Made by a program: the position numbers and the translations under genes
Shown: piece by piece, positions 24,028-36,227 of the stretch
Numbering within the stretch: the stretch's first letter is position 1
How the letters are laid out: the number at the start of each line of letters is the position of its first letter
The notes under the pieces: generated by a model
Told to the model about the DNA's origin: nothing
The model's database searches: none
What the model saw: the letters and a program-made list of their open reading frames with translations, nothing else
From: Deltaproteobacteria bacterium
GTDB lineage: Bacteria; Desulfobacterota; DSM-4660; Desulfatiglandales; HGW-15
Direction of reading: 5' to 3'
Length of the DNA: 64,000 bases
Assembly (NCBI GenBank): GCA_020060215.1
Contig: JAGVAP010000009.1
Location: 157,492-221,491 of the forward strand

Positions 24028-25680
24028 ATGACCGTACATGAGCTAGCAGGCAAACCGGCGCCGAGATCGGCGCTTGCCAACATACCGAGGCTGGTGAGCG
24101 CGTACTTTGTCCGAAAACCCGACGTATCCGATCCTGCAGAGCGCGTGGCGTTCGGAACCTCGGGCCACAGGGGGAGTTCGCTGAAGAACAGCTTTAACGA
24201 GGAGCATATCCTGGCTGTGAGCCAGGCGATCTGCGACTACAGAAAAGGGAAGGGGATCGACGGCCCCCTTTTCGTGGGGATCGACACCCATGCCCTTTCG
24301 GAGCCGGCCTTCGCCAGCGCCCTCGAGGTCTTTGCCGCCAACCAGGTCATCGTCATGTTTCAGGAAGGAATGCGATACACGCCTACGCCTGTGATCTCCC
24401 ACGCCATCCTCACCTACAACCGCGGGAGAAAGGGCGGCCTGGCGGACGGGGTGGTCATTACCCCCTCCCATAATCCGCCGGAGGACGGTGGATTCAAGTA
24501 CAATCCGCCGGAGGGAGGGCCGGCCGCTCCGGAGACTACCCGGACCATCGAAGACCATGCCAATCGTTTCATTGAACAGGGCATGAAGGGAGTGAGACGG
24601 GTGTCCTTCCAAAAGGCCATTCAGGCCGATACCACGCGCTCCCATGATTATATTCTCCCCTATGTGGAGGACCTCCTGAATGTGATCGACATGGAGGCGA
24701 TTGCCGGGGAAGGGCTCAGGATCGGGGCGGACCCGCTGGGAGGCTCGGCCGTCGACTTCTTCGACCGCATCGGCGAGCGCTACGGCCTTGACCTCCAGGT
24801 CGTCAACCCTGCGGTGGACCCCACCTTTTCCTTCATGACCCTCGACCATGACGGCAGGATCCGCATGGACTGCTCCTCGCCCTATGCCATGGCCGGTTTG
24901 ATCGGGCTGAAAGACCGCTTCGACGTCTCCTTCGGCAACGACGCGGATGCGGACCGCCACGGCATCGTCACAAAGGGCTCCGGGCTCCTGAACCCGAACC
25001 ACTACCTGTCCGTGGCGGTGGAGTACCTGTTTCAAACCCGGCCCGGATGGAAGGAGAATGCGGCCGTGGGCAAGACCCTCGTATCCACGTCCATGATCGA
25101 TCGCGTAGCCGGTTCTCTCCGGAGAAGGGTGATCGAGGTTCCTGTCGGGTTCAAGTGGTTTGTCGATGGTTTGATCGACGGATCCCTGGGTTTTGGAGGG
25201 GAGGAGAGCGCCGGGGCCTCTTTTCTGCGGCGGGACGGTACGGTCTGGACCACGGACAAGGACGGGATCGTGATGGATCTCCTTGCCTGCGAGATGACGG
25301 CGAAAATGCACAAAGACCCAGGGGAGCTCTACAGGGATCTCGAGGAGCGGTTTGGAAGAGCATTTTATCAAAGGATGGACGTCCCCGCATCACGCGAGCA
25401 GAAGGCCGCGCTCAAGAAGTTGTCTCCTCAGCATGTCAGCGCGAAGGAGATGGCCGGCGAGCCTATCCTGTCCAAGCTCACCAGGGCGCCGGGCAATGAC
25501 GCGGACATTGGAGGGTTGAAGGTGGTCACCCCCGGCGGATGGTTTGCGGCCCGTCCCTCGGGCACCGAGGATATCTGCAAGATCTACGCGGAGAGTTTCC
25601 GGGACGAAGACCACCTCAAGAGCATTCAGGAAGAGGCCATGGCCATGGTAGAAGCGGCCTACAGGGCGGCCGGGGTGTAG
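24028..25680 (+). CDS. pgm: Alpha-D-glucose phosphate-specific phosphoglucomutase
   Basis: The 550-residue length fits the bacterial Pgm family. FGTSGHRGSSLKNSF (about residues 44-58) is the N-terminal signature. TPSHNPPEDGGFKYNPP (about 148-164) contains the phosphoserine. FGNDADADRHGI carries the magnesium-binding aspartates. GGEESAGASFLRRDG is the sugar-binding loop, and ARPSGTEDICKIYAES binds phosphate. It interconverts glucose 1-phosphate and glucose 6-phosphate, linking glycogen and nucleotide-sugar metabolism to glycolysis. It starts 32 bp after pyk with GAGGTGAAGA upstream. Confidence 0.97.
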   Translation: MTVHELAGKPAPRSALANIPRLVSAYFVRKPDVSDPAERVAFGTSGHRGSSLKNSFNEEHILAVSQAICDYRKGKGIDGPLFVGIDTHALSEPAFASALEVFAANQVIVMFQEGMRYTPTPVISHAILTYNRGRKGGLADGVVITPSHNPPEDGGFKYNPPEGGPAAPETTRTIEDHANRFIEQGMKGVRRVSFQKAIQADTTRSHDYILPYVEDLLNVIDMEAIAGEGLRIGADPLGGSAVDFFDRIGERYGLDLQVVNPAVDPTFSFMTLDHDGRIRMDCSSPYAMAGLIGLKDRFDVSFGNDADADRHGIVTKGSGLLNPNHYLSVAVEYLFQTRPGWKENAAVGKTLVSTSMIDRVAGSLRRRVIEVPVGFKWFVDGLIDGSLGFGGEESAGASFLRRDGTVWTTDKDGIVMDLLACEMTAKMHKDPGELYRDLEERFGRAFYQRMDVPASREQKAALKKLSPQHVSAKEMAGEPILSKLTRAPGNDADIGGLKVVTPGGWFAARPSGTEDICKIYAESFRDEDHLKSIQEEAMAMVEAAYRAAGV

Positions 25681-25818
25681 TGGGAGGGTTTCCGTGTTCA
25701 GGGTTCAGGATTCAGCGCAGCCCCCGACACCGAAGCGCGTGAAGTTGCACTGCTGGGCCCTTCATGAGTCTCCCTCTGAACACCGGAGACCGAACACTCT
25801 AAAGGAATGGAGGATCCT

Positions 25819-26568
25819 ATGCACAAGCTGGTCTTGTTGAGACATGGTGAGAGCACCTGGAACAAGGCAAACCTCTTTACCGGCTGGACGGACGTGGACC
25901 TTTCGGAGAATGGGGTCGAAGAGGCCAGGGAGGCCGGCCGGGTACTCAAACGGGAGGGATATGTCTTCGATCTCGCCTTCACCTCTGTGTTGAAGCGGGC
26001 GATACGGACCCTCTGGCTCGCCCTGGACGAGATGGACCTCATGTGGATCCCCGTGGTGCGCGACTGGAGGTTGAACGAACGACATTACGGTGCCCTGCAG
26101 GGGCTGAACAAGGCACAGACCGCGGAGAAATTCGGGGAAAAACAGGTGAAGATCTGGAGGAGGAGCTACGACATCCGGCCTCCGGCCCTGGAGGAGCCCG
26201 ATGAGCGCAACCCTGCCCGGGACCCCCGCTACCGCGACCTGAGAAAAGAACAGATCCCCCTGACGGAGTGCCTGAAGGACACGGTGGAGCGGTTCCTGCC
26301 GTGCTGGCACGATGTGATCGGTCCGACAGTGGGGTCCGGGAAGCGAGTGCTTATCGCAGCCCACGGCAACAGCCTGCGTGCCCTTCTGAAATACCTGGAC
26401 CAGATCCCTGACGAAGTGATCCCCGAGGTCAACGTCCCCACGGGGATGCCTCTGGTCTACGAGTTGACCGACGACCTGAAGCCGATCCGGAGCTACTATA
26501 TCGGCGATCCGGAAAAGGTGAAGAAGGCCATGGAGGCGGTCGCGGCACAGGGAAAGGTGAAGAAGTAG
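25819..26568 (+). CDS. gpmA: 2,3-bisphosphoglycerate-dependent phosphoglycerate mutase
   Basis: The start is ATG 25819 ([13 protein letters not shown]), preceded by GGAGG; an ATG 12 bases earlier is less likely. The 249-residue protein carries the catalytic RHGES, the [15 protein letters not shown] loop, [11 protein letters not shown] with the catalytic glutamate, and [15 protein letters not shown] with the second histidine, all as in GpmA. It interconverts 3- and 2-phosphoglycerate. It is third in the sugar-phosphate run. The 138-bp gap before it contains TTCAGGGTTCAGGATTCAG-type repeats found elsewhere in the window. Confidence 0.96.
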   Translation: MHKLVLLRHGESTWNKANLFTGWTDVDLSENGVEEAREAGRVLKREGYVFDLAFTSVLKRAIRTLWLALDEMDLMWIPVVRDWRLNERHYGALQGLNKAQTAEKFGEKQVKIWRRSYDIRPPALEEPDERNPARDPRYRDLRKEQIPLTECLKDTVERFLPCWHDVIGPTVGSGKRVLIAAHGNSLRALLKYLDQIPDEVIPEVNVPTGMPLVYELTDDLKPIRSYYIGDPEKVKKAMEAVAAQGKVKK

Positions 26569-28467
<1,899 letters not shown>

Positions 28468-28498
28468 TCTCGAGGGAAGGCCCTCAGGGGGTGGCGTC

Positions 28499-29695
28499 TC
28501 ACGCGACTTGCGGTCTCATGACGGCCCGGGGGACCTCTTCCCGGCTGCGCCGAGACAAGGTACGGTACGTCTCGGCGAGGAGACGGCCCTGCTTTTCCCA
28601 TCCGTGGTCCGAGGCCGTTCTCCTGGCCGCCATACCCATGGCCAGCCGGTTTTCCCTCTTCATCAGGAAGGCCAGCGGTTCCGCGATATCCGCGGCGGAA
28701 GGGTGATCCTTCAGCACGAAGCCCTGAACGCCGGTCCGGACCAGGTCTCTGGCTCCAACCTTCTCCGTAATGATGACGGGCAACCCCGCCATCATGGCCT
28801 CCAGCACCACCATCCCGAATGCATCGCAACTCGACGGCAGGATGAAAATGTCGCTGGCATGATAGTACTTTTCGATCTCCCGGGTGATGCCGGCGAAACA
28901 ACAACGATCCGCTATGCCGAGGCTCCTGGCCAGGGACAAATACCGAGTGGAAGGCGTTTTCCCCACGATCAGGAGCTTGGCGGACTGAAAGGGACCGTCG
29001 CTGTGGACCAGTTCGGCCATTCCCGCCATGGCAAGATCCAGCCGTTTGATCTCATAGTTCAACCCTACAAACAGGACCACGATGTCGCTCGACAGCAGTC
29101 CGTGTCGGGCGCGGATCTCCCGCCGTCCGGCATCTCGATCGGAGCCGGAGAACCGCTCTCGCGAGACCCCGGGATGGATGACCTTCATCCGCCTTTCCGG
29201 GATTTCATAGCACTTCAGCATCTCTTCCTTGGCAAGGCTGGAGACAGAGGTGATGATGGGAGAAGAAGACCCCGTCACCCCGCATCTTTCCACCCATGCC
29301 GTGGCCCTGTCGAACAGACTCATATGCTTCTTCCTCACATCTCTGACCCAGGCGGCATGAGGAATGCCGTGCATGGTGAGGACGTCCATCCGGAATATCC
29401 GATCGTGACTGTGGATCAGATCGAAGCGGCCCTTCCTGATCAGCGCATTGGAAAAATAGGCAAAACTGACAGGCCTCAGGGAGCGGGGATATGGGACAAT
29501 GGGTACCTTGTGAAAGATCACGCGGGAACGCTCAGGCCCCCGGAGATGGGCGAATACGTGGATCTCGAAGTCGTCCTGGGCGGATAACTGCTCGGCCAGA
29601 TGAAACGCATAGCTTTCCGCGCCGCCTACCCGCCCGTAATGGGGAGTCACGACGGCAACCGTCACCTTGTTCCCACAGCCCAGGTCCATTTTCAT
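28499..29695 (-). CDS. Family 4 (GT-B) glycosyltransferase
   Basis: The 398-residue protein has a GT-B fold: N-terminal VAVVTPHYGRVGGAESYAFHLAEQL (about 12-36) with the acceptor-side glycine-rich loop, LIHSHDR, then in the C-terminal domain VVLFVGLNYEIKRLDLAM and the EX7E region of GT4 enzymes (DAFGMVVLEAMMAGLPVIIT). It resembles WaaG-type lipopolysaccharide glucosyltransferases, including the FDLIHSHDRI segment. It is probably a cytoplasmic-face enzyme adding a sugar to lipopolysaccharide core or another envelope glycan. It is convergent with pgi. The 29696-30019 interval shows no gene. Confidence 0.88.
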   Translation of the reverse strand: MKMDLGCGNKVTVAVVTPHYGRVGGAESYAFHLAEQLSAQDDFEIHVFAHLRGPERSRVIFHKVPIVPYPRSLRPVSFAYFSNALIRKGRFDLIHSHDRIFRMDVLTMHGIPHAAWVRDVRKKHMSLFDRATAWVERCGVTGSSSPIITSVSSLAKEEMLKCYEIPERRMKVIHPGVSRERFSGSDRDAGRREIRARHGLLSSDIVVLFVGLNYEIKRLDLAMAGMAELVHSDGPFQSAKLLIVGKTPSTRYLSLARSLGIADRCCFAGITREIEKYYHASDIFILPSSCDAFGMVVLEAMMAGLPVIITEKVGARDLVRTGVQGFVLKDHPSAADIAEPLAFLMKRENRLAMGMAARRTASDHGWEKQGRLLAETYRTLSRRSREEVPRAVMRPQVA

Positions 29696-30019
29696 TCCCT
29701 CTTCGCTCGTTCCTCAGCCTACGAATACAAAGACGAGCACATGGATGAGTCATCAAAGCAGAAACCGTCGCAGAATGCAGTACCCATGGAAGCCATTCCG
29801 GGCAAGGGTGGACGGGTGAGTCCTCGAACCTGCCGCACCGCTTGAGCGAATAGGAACCGAGACATCCGAGGTGACTGGAATACAGAATGGGGCATCGCCG
29901 GTGAGGATGTCAAGCGTTAGGAGTGGTGCCTCTCTGGAGGTGTTCGAAAGTAGGCGATTTTCACTGATCTTCAGGATACGGCCGATCTGCGGGTGGAGTG
30001 CCAATCCCTCGACAGTCCC

Positions 30020-30691
30020 TCACCTTGTCGAAGGACCGAAGAACCAGGTCAGCGCGACAAAGCCGCCGAAGGCGTTGACCCCGACGTTCCTGTCGTCAAA
30101 ACCTGCGTTGGAGATGTGGTGGAACATCCCCTCGAGATCGAGGGACCATGACTTCCCGAGGATATAGCGGAACCCCAGACTCCCCTGGGGGGTGAACTCG
30201 ACGGACTGGCCGAGCAGGTCCTGCGATCCATCCATGTAAAGCTCGTTGTGGAGCGCGCCGGCCCCGATCTGAATGTAGGGGACGACACGCCAGCCCGGAT
30301 AAACGATGTTGTAGCGGGCAAGGAGGGCGAACTCCCAGAAGTGCTGATCGAAATCCTCCGTAAACACGGGCTCGAATCCGTCCGTGGCGACGGATCCGCT
30401 CAATTGGAAAAGGACTTCGAGGTTGCCCCGGGGAAAGAACTTTTTCTCGGTCGGGTTCGAGAACAAATAGCCTCCCCTGAAAAAGGTCATGGCGTAGTCC
30501 AGGTCCGGTCTCTCGGTCTTGATGAATACAGGGGAAAGCAACAGGCCGGTCCCCAACTGGAGCGTCCTGCTTCCCTTGACCAAGAGATCGTCGGCCGTGC
30601 TGCTCGAATCGGCAAGACCGGCGGGAGGATTCGTGACACTGAACAGGAACAGAGAGATCAGGGTCAGTACAAAAGACGCGGATTTCGGCAT
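30020..30691 (-). CDS. PagL-like lipid A 3-O-deacylase / acyloxyacyl hydrolase family outer-membrane protein
   Basis: The 223-residue protein starts with a cleavable signal peptide (about 1-27, ending GLADSS). Alternating strands of an eight-stranded beta barrel follow, with the terminal aromatic VALTWFFG. FHHISNAGFDDRNVGVN carries the family H-x-S-N signature (H192, S194). PagL removes the 3-position acyl chain from lipid A at the outer membrane. The third catalytic residue could not be assigned, and the position where I would expect the glutamate reads asparagine, so activity is uncertain. The next upstream gene is another outer-membrane barrel. Confidence 0.65.
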   Translation of the reverse strand: MPKSASFVLTLISLFLFSVTNPPAGLADSSSTADDLLVKGSRTLQLGTGLLLSPVFIKTERPDLDYAMTFFRGGYLFSNPTEKKFFPRGNLEVLFQLSGSVATDGFEPVFTEDFDQHFWEFALLARYNIVYPGWRVVPYIQIGAGALHNELYMDGSQDLLGQSVEFTPQGSLGFRYILGKSWSLDLEGMFHHISNAGFDDRNVGVNAFGGFVALTWFFGPSTR

Positions 30692-31106
30692 GAAAGCCCC
30701 CTTTGGATCGTGACTTCATCAGAGCGGGTGCAGGACCGTGTCGACCGGACAAGTTCACCCGGTGGCGCTCGGAATTCGGTAGGATTCGGGTGTGAACCCT
30801 CCTCCGGGAGAGTTACTCGCAACCCATAGTCACTCTCCTTGTCGCGCGCAAGGGGCGGCGGTTCTGCAATGAGACCGAGCCTGGCAAGGGTGCTTTCTTT
30901 CCGGAGCGCGAGGGCCTGCGTACTCCAGCCTTTGGCTGGTGCCCATCTGGAAAATCAGGCGCGACGAGCGGAAGGGCCGACCGCTCCGCGCCGATCGCTA
31001 AACCCTGCAGCAGAGATAGCACGGAATCTCAAGACTTGTGCCCTTGGGGCTTTCCCCCGGAGGCCACGCCCCTGTCCCCCCAGGCAGCGCCCAAGCGGTG
31101 GGGGCT
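30692..31106. other. Intergenic region without a supported gene
   Basis: These 415 bp lie between two minus-strand outer-membrane protein genes. Short plus-strand frames here are Arg/Pro-rich and lack ribosome sites. No clear terminator, promoter or RNA structure was found. The segment 31050-31105 is very C/G-rich. Confidence 0.6.
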
Positions 31107-31961
31107 TCACTCCGAACGCTCGGGCTGGAGAAGGGGGGTGTCCCCATCCGGACGCCGGGTCACCAGCGTCTTGGACTTGGCGAAGAACCAGGTCAGGGTC
31201 ACCCCCACACTGAAATAGCTGTCGGTCTTGACGAGCGGGCTGTCTTCGAACGCAGCACCCGCCAGCCAGTCATAGCGAAGGGAGGAGGAAACCCGAAAAT
31301 CCCTGAAGTTCCTCGACACTCCGAAAGCGACGGCGCTTCCGCCGTATCCGCCGCTGGGGTGGTATTCAGGCCGGCCGGGCCTTGCGAACCGCGGCTCCAC
31401 CTCGTAAAAGTAATCGTGGTAGCGCTCGGAGCCGAAGATCGGGCCGATGGTGAACGACATCCACCATTCAGGAAACAGCGGGATCCTTCGGTCGTAATCC
31501 AGGTAGGGCGCAAACTTGATTCCCCGGTACTCGAAGTCGGGCACCGAGAAGACGCCGCGGAGCGGGACCTTCAGCCACAGGGAGCCGGACTTCTTCTCAA
31601 AGAACCGCCACTCCAGGGACGGGCCGATCTCTCCGGTGAAATCGAGGTCATCCATCCCCTCCCGCGCCTCGTTGTCCTCGCTGTTGACGGGGAGGGACCC
31701 GGACAGGCTCAGGTCCAGCCTCAGGCGGTCGGACTCGAAGAGTTGGCCGGAAAGCCTGCTCCCCTGGGCCCTGAAGATCTTGCCTCGGTAGACGGGGTAG
31801 GGGAAGGGAAGGGCATAGAGCCTGGATTCGTCGGATCCGCGGTAATCCGGCAGGTACCATCCGGCGACACCGACCCCGATCTCCCACAGGGGAACGTCCT
31901 CGGCAAGGACGGGGCACGCTGCGAACAGGAAAGCAAAGAGCAGGAGGATATACTTCTTCAT
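31107..31961 (-). CDS. MipA/OmpV-family outer-membrane protein
   Basis: The start ATG 31961 gives MKKYILLLFAFLFAACPVLA, a textbook signal peptide; the frame upstream is not protein-like. The 284-residue product follows the MipA/OmpV pattern: WEIGVGVAGWYLPDYRGSDESRLYALPFPYPVYRG near the mature N-terminus, repeated amphipathic strands, FTIGPIFGSERYHDYFYEVEP, and terminal TLTWFFAKS. MipA is a scaffold between murein synthase and hydrolase in E. coli, and most relatives are uncharacterised barrels. The C-terminal 18 residues after the last strand are unusual. The 31962-32187 interval has no gene. Confidence 0.85.
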   Translation of the reverse strand: MKKYILLLFAFLFAACPVLAEDVPLWEIGVGVAGWYLPDYRGSDESRLYALPFPYPVYRGKIFRAQGSRLSGQLFESDRLRLDLSLSGSLPVNSEDNEAREGMDDLDFTGEIGPSLEWRFFEKKSGSLWLKVPLRGVFSVPDFEYRGIKFAPYLDYDRRIPLFPEWWMSFTIGPIFGSERYHDYFYEVEPRFARPGRPEYHPSGGYGGSAVAFGVSRNFRDFRVSSSLRYDWLAGAAFEDSPLVKTDSYFSVGVTLTWFFAKSKTLVTRRPDGDTPLLQPERSE

Positions 31962-32187
31962 CCGGTGTCTCCCGAGGGCAGGCGTGCTTGGGTAGGAACA
32001 GGCGAAGGTAATATGGGCAGGCGCGGCTTCTTTGTCAAGCCGACCTGGAAGGACAATGGGGCGGGATGAACACGTGGTCATCCGAAAATGACCCTGCCGC
32101 GGGATCAGCGGTCAGCCAAGGAACCGGCATGACAAAGATCTGAGCTGAAAGCCGACAGCTGAGATCCTCGTTCGGGGGAATTCTATC

Positions 32188-33615
32188 CTACACACCTCCA
32201 CGGCTTCCGTCCACCAGGGCCACTAGCCTGGACACCAGGTCCTTCATCTGATCTGCCTGCGTGCTCAGTTTCTGGGAAGCCGAGGCCCATTGCTCGGCAT
32301 TGGCTGCATTCCTCTGCGTCTGGTCCTGCATGGCCAGTGCGGTCCGGTTCAGCTCCTCGATCGAACGTGCCTGCTCCTGCGATGCGGCAGCGATCTCTCG
32401 AACCATCTGCGCGGATTTCGAGGAACCGGTACCGGCCTTCACGAACTGCTCGTTCGTCTTCTCGACCAGGGCCGAACCCTGCCGAACCTTGGAGACGGTG
32501 CCTTCAATCAAACCGGCGGTGCCCCGCGCCGCTTCGGCCGCCCTCAATGCAAGGTTCCTTACCTCATCCGCCACTACCGCAAAACCCGCCCCCGCTTCAC
32601 CTGCCCGTGCGGCCTCCACGGCTGCGTTCAAGGCGAGCAAGTTCGTCTGGAAGGCAATCTCATCGATGGTCTTGATGATCTTCTGGGTGTTGTCCGAGGC
32701 GGTCGAGACCTCGCCCATGAAGGTCTTGAGGCCGCCCATGGAGCTGGCTGCCTCGCGGATGAGGTGCGAGGTGTCGGTCATGAGCTGGTCGGCCGTTTTG
32801 GAACCCTCGGAGTTTCTGTCGGTCATCGAGGAGATCTCATTCAATGCAGAAACGGTCTCCTCAAGGGACGCGGCCTGCTCCGAGGCCCGTTCGGCGAGTT
32901 CTTGACTCGCCGTGGATATTCCGGCAGAGGCACTCGAGACCTGTGCAGCGCACGTTCCCATCCCCTCGATGACGAATCGAAGCGGCCTGACGATCGAGCG
33001 GTGGAGTGAGAAGTATATGGCGGAGCACAGGATGATCACGAAGAGCGCCGCGAATGCCCCTACTCGAAGGACCATGGATCGTGTAGCCTCCGCCTTGGCG
33101 CCCCCCAGACGGCTCGCAAGGATCCCGTTCCGTTTTTCCACATCGGCTGCCGCGTTGAATATGGTGTCCAGGGAAAGGCCGATTTCCAATTCCCCCAGTT
33201 TCTGCCCTTCGGCCAGGATCTCCTGTTTCACTACCTCGCATTTTTCAATCCGGGTTCCGGCCTCGGCGATTGGTTTTCCATCCTGACCGAAAAAACGTAC
33301 GAACAGGATCCCCGGGTCGCTCACGGCGACCCTGGACATCTCGTTTACGGCGTCATAATTGTAGTTCAGGATGAGACCTACCGCCGAGTTGGCCATGAGC
33401 ACGGTCATCGATTTGCCCTTGGCGAGGATCAGGCCCCTCAGATGTTCCTGCTCTGCCCTTCCGGCCGCCTCCAGCTGCACGATGAGATCTCCTGAAAGGC
33501 GATCGAAATCCCCCTTTACTGCAAGAGTGATCAGGAAGCCGAAACCAGCCATCAGCACGAGCACGACCAGAACTGCCACCAGGATGAACCTCCGAGTCAT
33601 TTTCATCTGCTTCAT
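32188..33615 (-). CDS. Methyl-accepting chemotaxis protein
   Basis: The 475-residue receptor has a transmembrane helix (about 9-33), a periplasmic sensing region of about 150 residues without a recognised ligand motif, a second helix (about 184-206), a HAMP-like linker, and a long cytoplasmic coiled coil. The hairpin tip [40 protein letters not shown] is the universal CheA/CheW contact. No C-terminal CheR pentapeptide is present (it ends DGSRGGV). It stands alone, so its signalling partners are elsewhere. Confidence 0.95.
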   Translation of the reverse strand: MKQMKMTRRFILVAVLVVLVLMAGFGFLITLAVKGDFDRLSGDLIVQLEAAGRAEQEHLRGLILAKGKSMTVLMANSAVGLILNYNYDAVNEMSRVAVSDPGILFVRFFGQDGKPIAEAGTRIEKCEVVKQEILAEGQKLGELEIGLSLDTIFNAAADVEKRNGILASRLGGAKAEATRSMVLRVGAFAALFVIILCSAIYFSLHRSIVRPLRFVIEGMGTCAAQVSSASAGISTASQELAERASEQAASLEETVSALNEISSMTDRNSEGSKTADQLMTDTSHLIREAASSMGGLKTFMGEVSTASDNTQKIIKTIDEIAFQTNLLALNAAVEAARAGEAGAGFAVVADEVRNLALRAAEAARGTAGLIEGTVSKVRQGSALVEKTNEQFVKAGTGSSKSAQMVREIAAASQEQARSIEELNRTALAMQDQTQRNAANAEQWASASQKLSTQADQMKDLVSRLVALVDGSRGGV

Positions 33616-33634
33616 GGCCCCAAGTCCTCCGATA

Positions 33635-33674
33635 AAAAGCAGGGGTACCCTATGTATCGAGGACCCCTGCTTTT
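33635..33674 (-). terminator. Rho-independent terminator after the rhodanese gene
   Basis: AAAAGCAGGGGT (33635-33646) and ACCCCTGCTTTT (33663-33674) form a perfect 12-bp stem with a 16-nt loop. Read on the minus strand it ends in a run of T immediately after the rhodanese stop, and it insulates the chemoreceptor gene downstream. Confidence 0.85.
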
Positions 33675-33675
33675 C

Positions 33676-34473
33676 TCACTTGTATTTCTGATCCCCCAGG
33701 ACCGCCGTCGCCCCCCCTTGCAGGAAGGAATAGCTGGCGTAGCCGTGCTTTTTCAGGTAATACATCAGCCATTCGGTCTGCTTGTTCACCTGATCGAAGA
33801 TCAGCAGGGTCTTGTCCTTTTCCATGCCCTTCTCCACGAAATTGGGGATGAACTGGTCGAGAGGGATCGTGCGCGCCGTTTCGAGCCCCGGGAGTTTTCC
33901 CGACGCCTGCACGAAGTCCCGAACATCGATGACGATCGCCTGGGGGCTGGCCGCCTTGGCCTTGAACTGGTCGAAAGGCAGGCAGTGTCCGCTGAATTCG
34001 CTCTTGGAGATCAGCTTTGACTTATCCGCGAGAGGAGCGCCGAGAAGCAGGGTCGACTCCGGATGGACTTGAGCCCACTCGGGGATGCCGGCATCATAGA
34101 CATAACAACCTTTGTAGTTCAGTTCCTTGATTCCTTTTTCCGCGGCTTCGTAACTCTTGAGGCACGTCACACCGTTGCAGTAGAAGGCGAGCGGCTTTCC
34201 GGGATTCTCCGCCATCAGCTTGCGCAGATCATCCGTGAACGATCTTTTCGAAAGCGGAAGGTGCACTGCATTCCGTATATGGATCACGTTGTACTCGATG
34301 GAAGACCTCACGTCCACGATCACGATCTCCCGTTTGGCCTCTTTTGACGCCAGATCCGCTGTCGTGATGAATGGGACGTCCGGGTACTTCTGCCGGTATG
34401 GGAACTCCGCACCACCGGCAACCCCTGCCAGAAAAAAGAAGATTGCGATGGAAAACATGATTTTCTTCAACAT
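33676..34473 (-). CDS. Exported protein with two rhodanese-like domains
   Basis: The 265-residue protein begins with a signal peptide (about 1-21, ending AGGAEF). The first rhodanese domain (about 35-135) has VDVRSSIEYNVIHIRNAVHLP and an active-site-like loop FYCNGVTCLKS, with a cysteine at the expected place. The second (about 165-262) has VIDVRDFVQASGKLPG but only LLIFDQVNKQTEW where the catalytic loop should be, so it lacks the cysteine and is probably structural. It may handle sulfane sulfur in the periplasm, which would fit a sulfur-metabolising anaerobe. The 34474-34653 gap holds no gene. Confidence 0.85.
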   Translation of the reverse strand: MLKKIMFSIAIFFFLAGVAGGAEFPYRQKYPDVPFITTADLASKEAKREIVIVDVRSSIEYNVIHIRNAVHLPLSKRSFTDDLRKLMAENPGKPLAFYCNGVTCLKSYEAAEKGIKELNYKGCYVYDAGIPEWAQVHPESTLLLGAPLADKSKLISKSEFSGHCLPFDQFKAKAASPQAIVIDVRDFVQASGKLPGLETARTIPLDQFIPNFVEKGMEKDKTLLIFDQVNKQTEWLMYYLKKHGYASYSFLQGGATAVLGDQKYK

Positions 34474-34653
34474 GGTAAGACCCTCCTTTCAGATTAGACC
34501 CTCGGTCGAATATCCAATTCAACCGAAAGGCACCGGCAGGTGCCGTCAACTCAAATTCATCATCAAATCATCTCTCCGACCCGCTTCTTCTCATGTGTCT
34601 TTATCGGACTTGCGCGAAAATTCCGAAACAGAGAACGAATGAGGTCGCCTCGG

Positions 34654-35733
34654 TCATCCGGCCTCCACCGCCTTTCTCCCGGTGAAAGCCGGGGCTGCAA
34701 AAAGCCTGGGAATCAGCAGTTTCAGGACCCGCGAGATCACCTTGAAAAACCCAGGGGAGCCGGTCTCCCTGATCTCTTCCGAGTGTTCAGCCAGGATCAG
34801 CTCGATCTCCTCCAGCTGAGCTTCAGTGAACGTGCCATTCACGGCTTCAGTGATCTCGTTGATGTGCCCCGAGCACCTAGCCCCGACAATGGCCGAGGTC
34901 AATTCCCGCCTTCGGAGCACCCATGCTATGGCGAGTTGAGGCAGGGTAAAGCCCATTCTTTCCGCCACCGGCTTGAGTCTCCCGAGCGCGTTCAGGTGAA
35001 TGCCAAGCAGAGGGTCCTGGAAGTCGGGGAGCCTGGGTCTGAAGTCGTCCGCGTGGAACCCCCGGAGGCGCTCCCTGGAGAAGCCGCCGCTGATCAGTCC
35101 GGAGCATAGAGGGCTGTAGGTAACGATCCCGATCGCATTCCCGGTGCAATAGTCCATGATTCCGTGCTCGATCTGACGGCTGAACATGTTGTAGACCGGC
35201 TGGATGGATGCAATGGGATGAATGGGTTGGAGTCTTTGTATCTGCTCGAGGGTAAAATTGGAGACTCCCCCATAACGGATTTTTCCCTCCCTGATCAGCT
35301 CGGAGATACAATGCCAGCCTTCCTCCAGTTCCTCATCAGGGACGGGCAGGTGAATATGAAGTAGGTCGATCTGCTCCGTCTGTAGTCTCCGCAGGCTTGC
35401 TTCGACCTCGGAGCGGAGGCTGTCCTTTCTGAGGGAGTAACGGAACCGCTTGTCCTGGTCCCAGAGGATCCCGCATTTCGTTGCGACGGTGACATGCTTG
35501 CGGACTTCCCGGACCGCCTTCCCGATCACTTCTTCGGCATGGCCCAAACCGTACATCGGTGCGGTGTCTATCCAGTTGATCCCTTTCTCCAGGGCCTCGT
35601 GGATGGTGCGGATGGACTCCTTATCGTCCTGGAATCCAAGTCCGCACTCGTAGCCTCCTCCTCCCATGGCCCAGGTGCCGAGACCGAGAGCGGAAAGGTG
35701 GAGATCACTAAAACCCAGCTTCTTTGTCTTCAT
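34654..35733 (-). CDS. Aldo/keto reductase
   Basis: The 359-residue TIM-barrel oxidoreductase has GLGTWAMGGGGYECG, the catalytic aspartate and tyrosine (D56 in WIDTAPMYG, Y61), the lysine (K86 in ATKCG) and LLHIHLPVP. A late cofactor loop AIVGARCSGHINE binds NADP(H). It belongs to the group of general stress or yeast-Gcy-like reductases (MocA/IolS type). The substrate is unknown. The C-terminal 30 residues (after EEIRETG) are basic and hydrophobic, beyond the usual domain end. Confidence 0.92.
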   Translation of the reverse strand: MKTKKLGFSDLHLSALGLGTWAMGGGGYECGLGFQDDKESIRTIHEALEKGINWIDTAPMYGLGHAEEVIGKAVREVRKHVTVATKCGILWDQDKRFRYSLRKDSLRSEVEASLRRLQTEQIDLLHIHLPVPDEELEEGWHCISELIREGKIRYGGVSNFTLEQIQRLQPIHPIASIQPVYNMFSRQIEHGIMDYCTGNAIGIVTYSPLCSGLISGGFSRERLRGFHADDFRPRLPDFQDPLLGIHLNALGRLKPVAERMGFTLPQLAIAWVLRRRELTSAIVGARCSGHINEITEAVNGTFTEAQLEEIELILAEHSEEIRETGSPGFFKVISRVLKLLIPRLFAAPAFTGRKAVEAG

Positions 35734-36227
35734 CGCGAGAACCCCTTTTCCGTTGAGGTCTTGTGGAATCTGCAGTGCGCCCGAGTTCCACCCGGCTTTA
35801 ATACGATCAATCCGATCGAATTCTCAGGATGAGTGAAGCAAGAATTGTGCCTTTACGGCTGTTCCAGGAGGGTGCTGATCTTTGCGGACTTTCGAGGACA
35901 TAGATGCGAAGGAGAAAGAAGCTGAATCGAGTGTGCGATGGGTTGGTGTAACAATTTACAGAAGTGTAACGTCACGGAACTGTACCATGTAGTAGAGCCT
36001 CTCCCGCCCCGGCCCGGTGAAGTCTTGCAGCCCGCCCCATGCAGGTAGTATGCTTGTCTTTGGGCGCCGCTTCTCAATCGACATCAGTTCGATCAAACGT
36101 TTCGACGCGCGGTGAGCTGTTCGGTTGGGTCTTTTCCCATATCAGGACGGCCTGAAGTGCGCTCTTTGGACCAGCGGGATGGACGAAATATGTTCGGCGA
36201 CGGTGTCATTGAGTCATGGGTTAGAGA
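35734..36227. other. Divergent intergenic region, no gene supported
   Basis: These 494 bp separate the leftward reductase gene from the rightward Fe-S protein gene, so promoters for both should lie here. No strong -35/-10 pair, operator or RNA motif was found by eye. Short frames here lack ribosome sites. Confidence 0.6.
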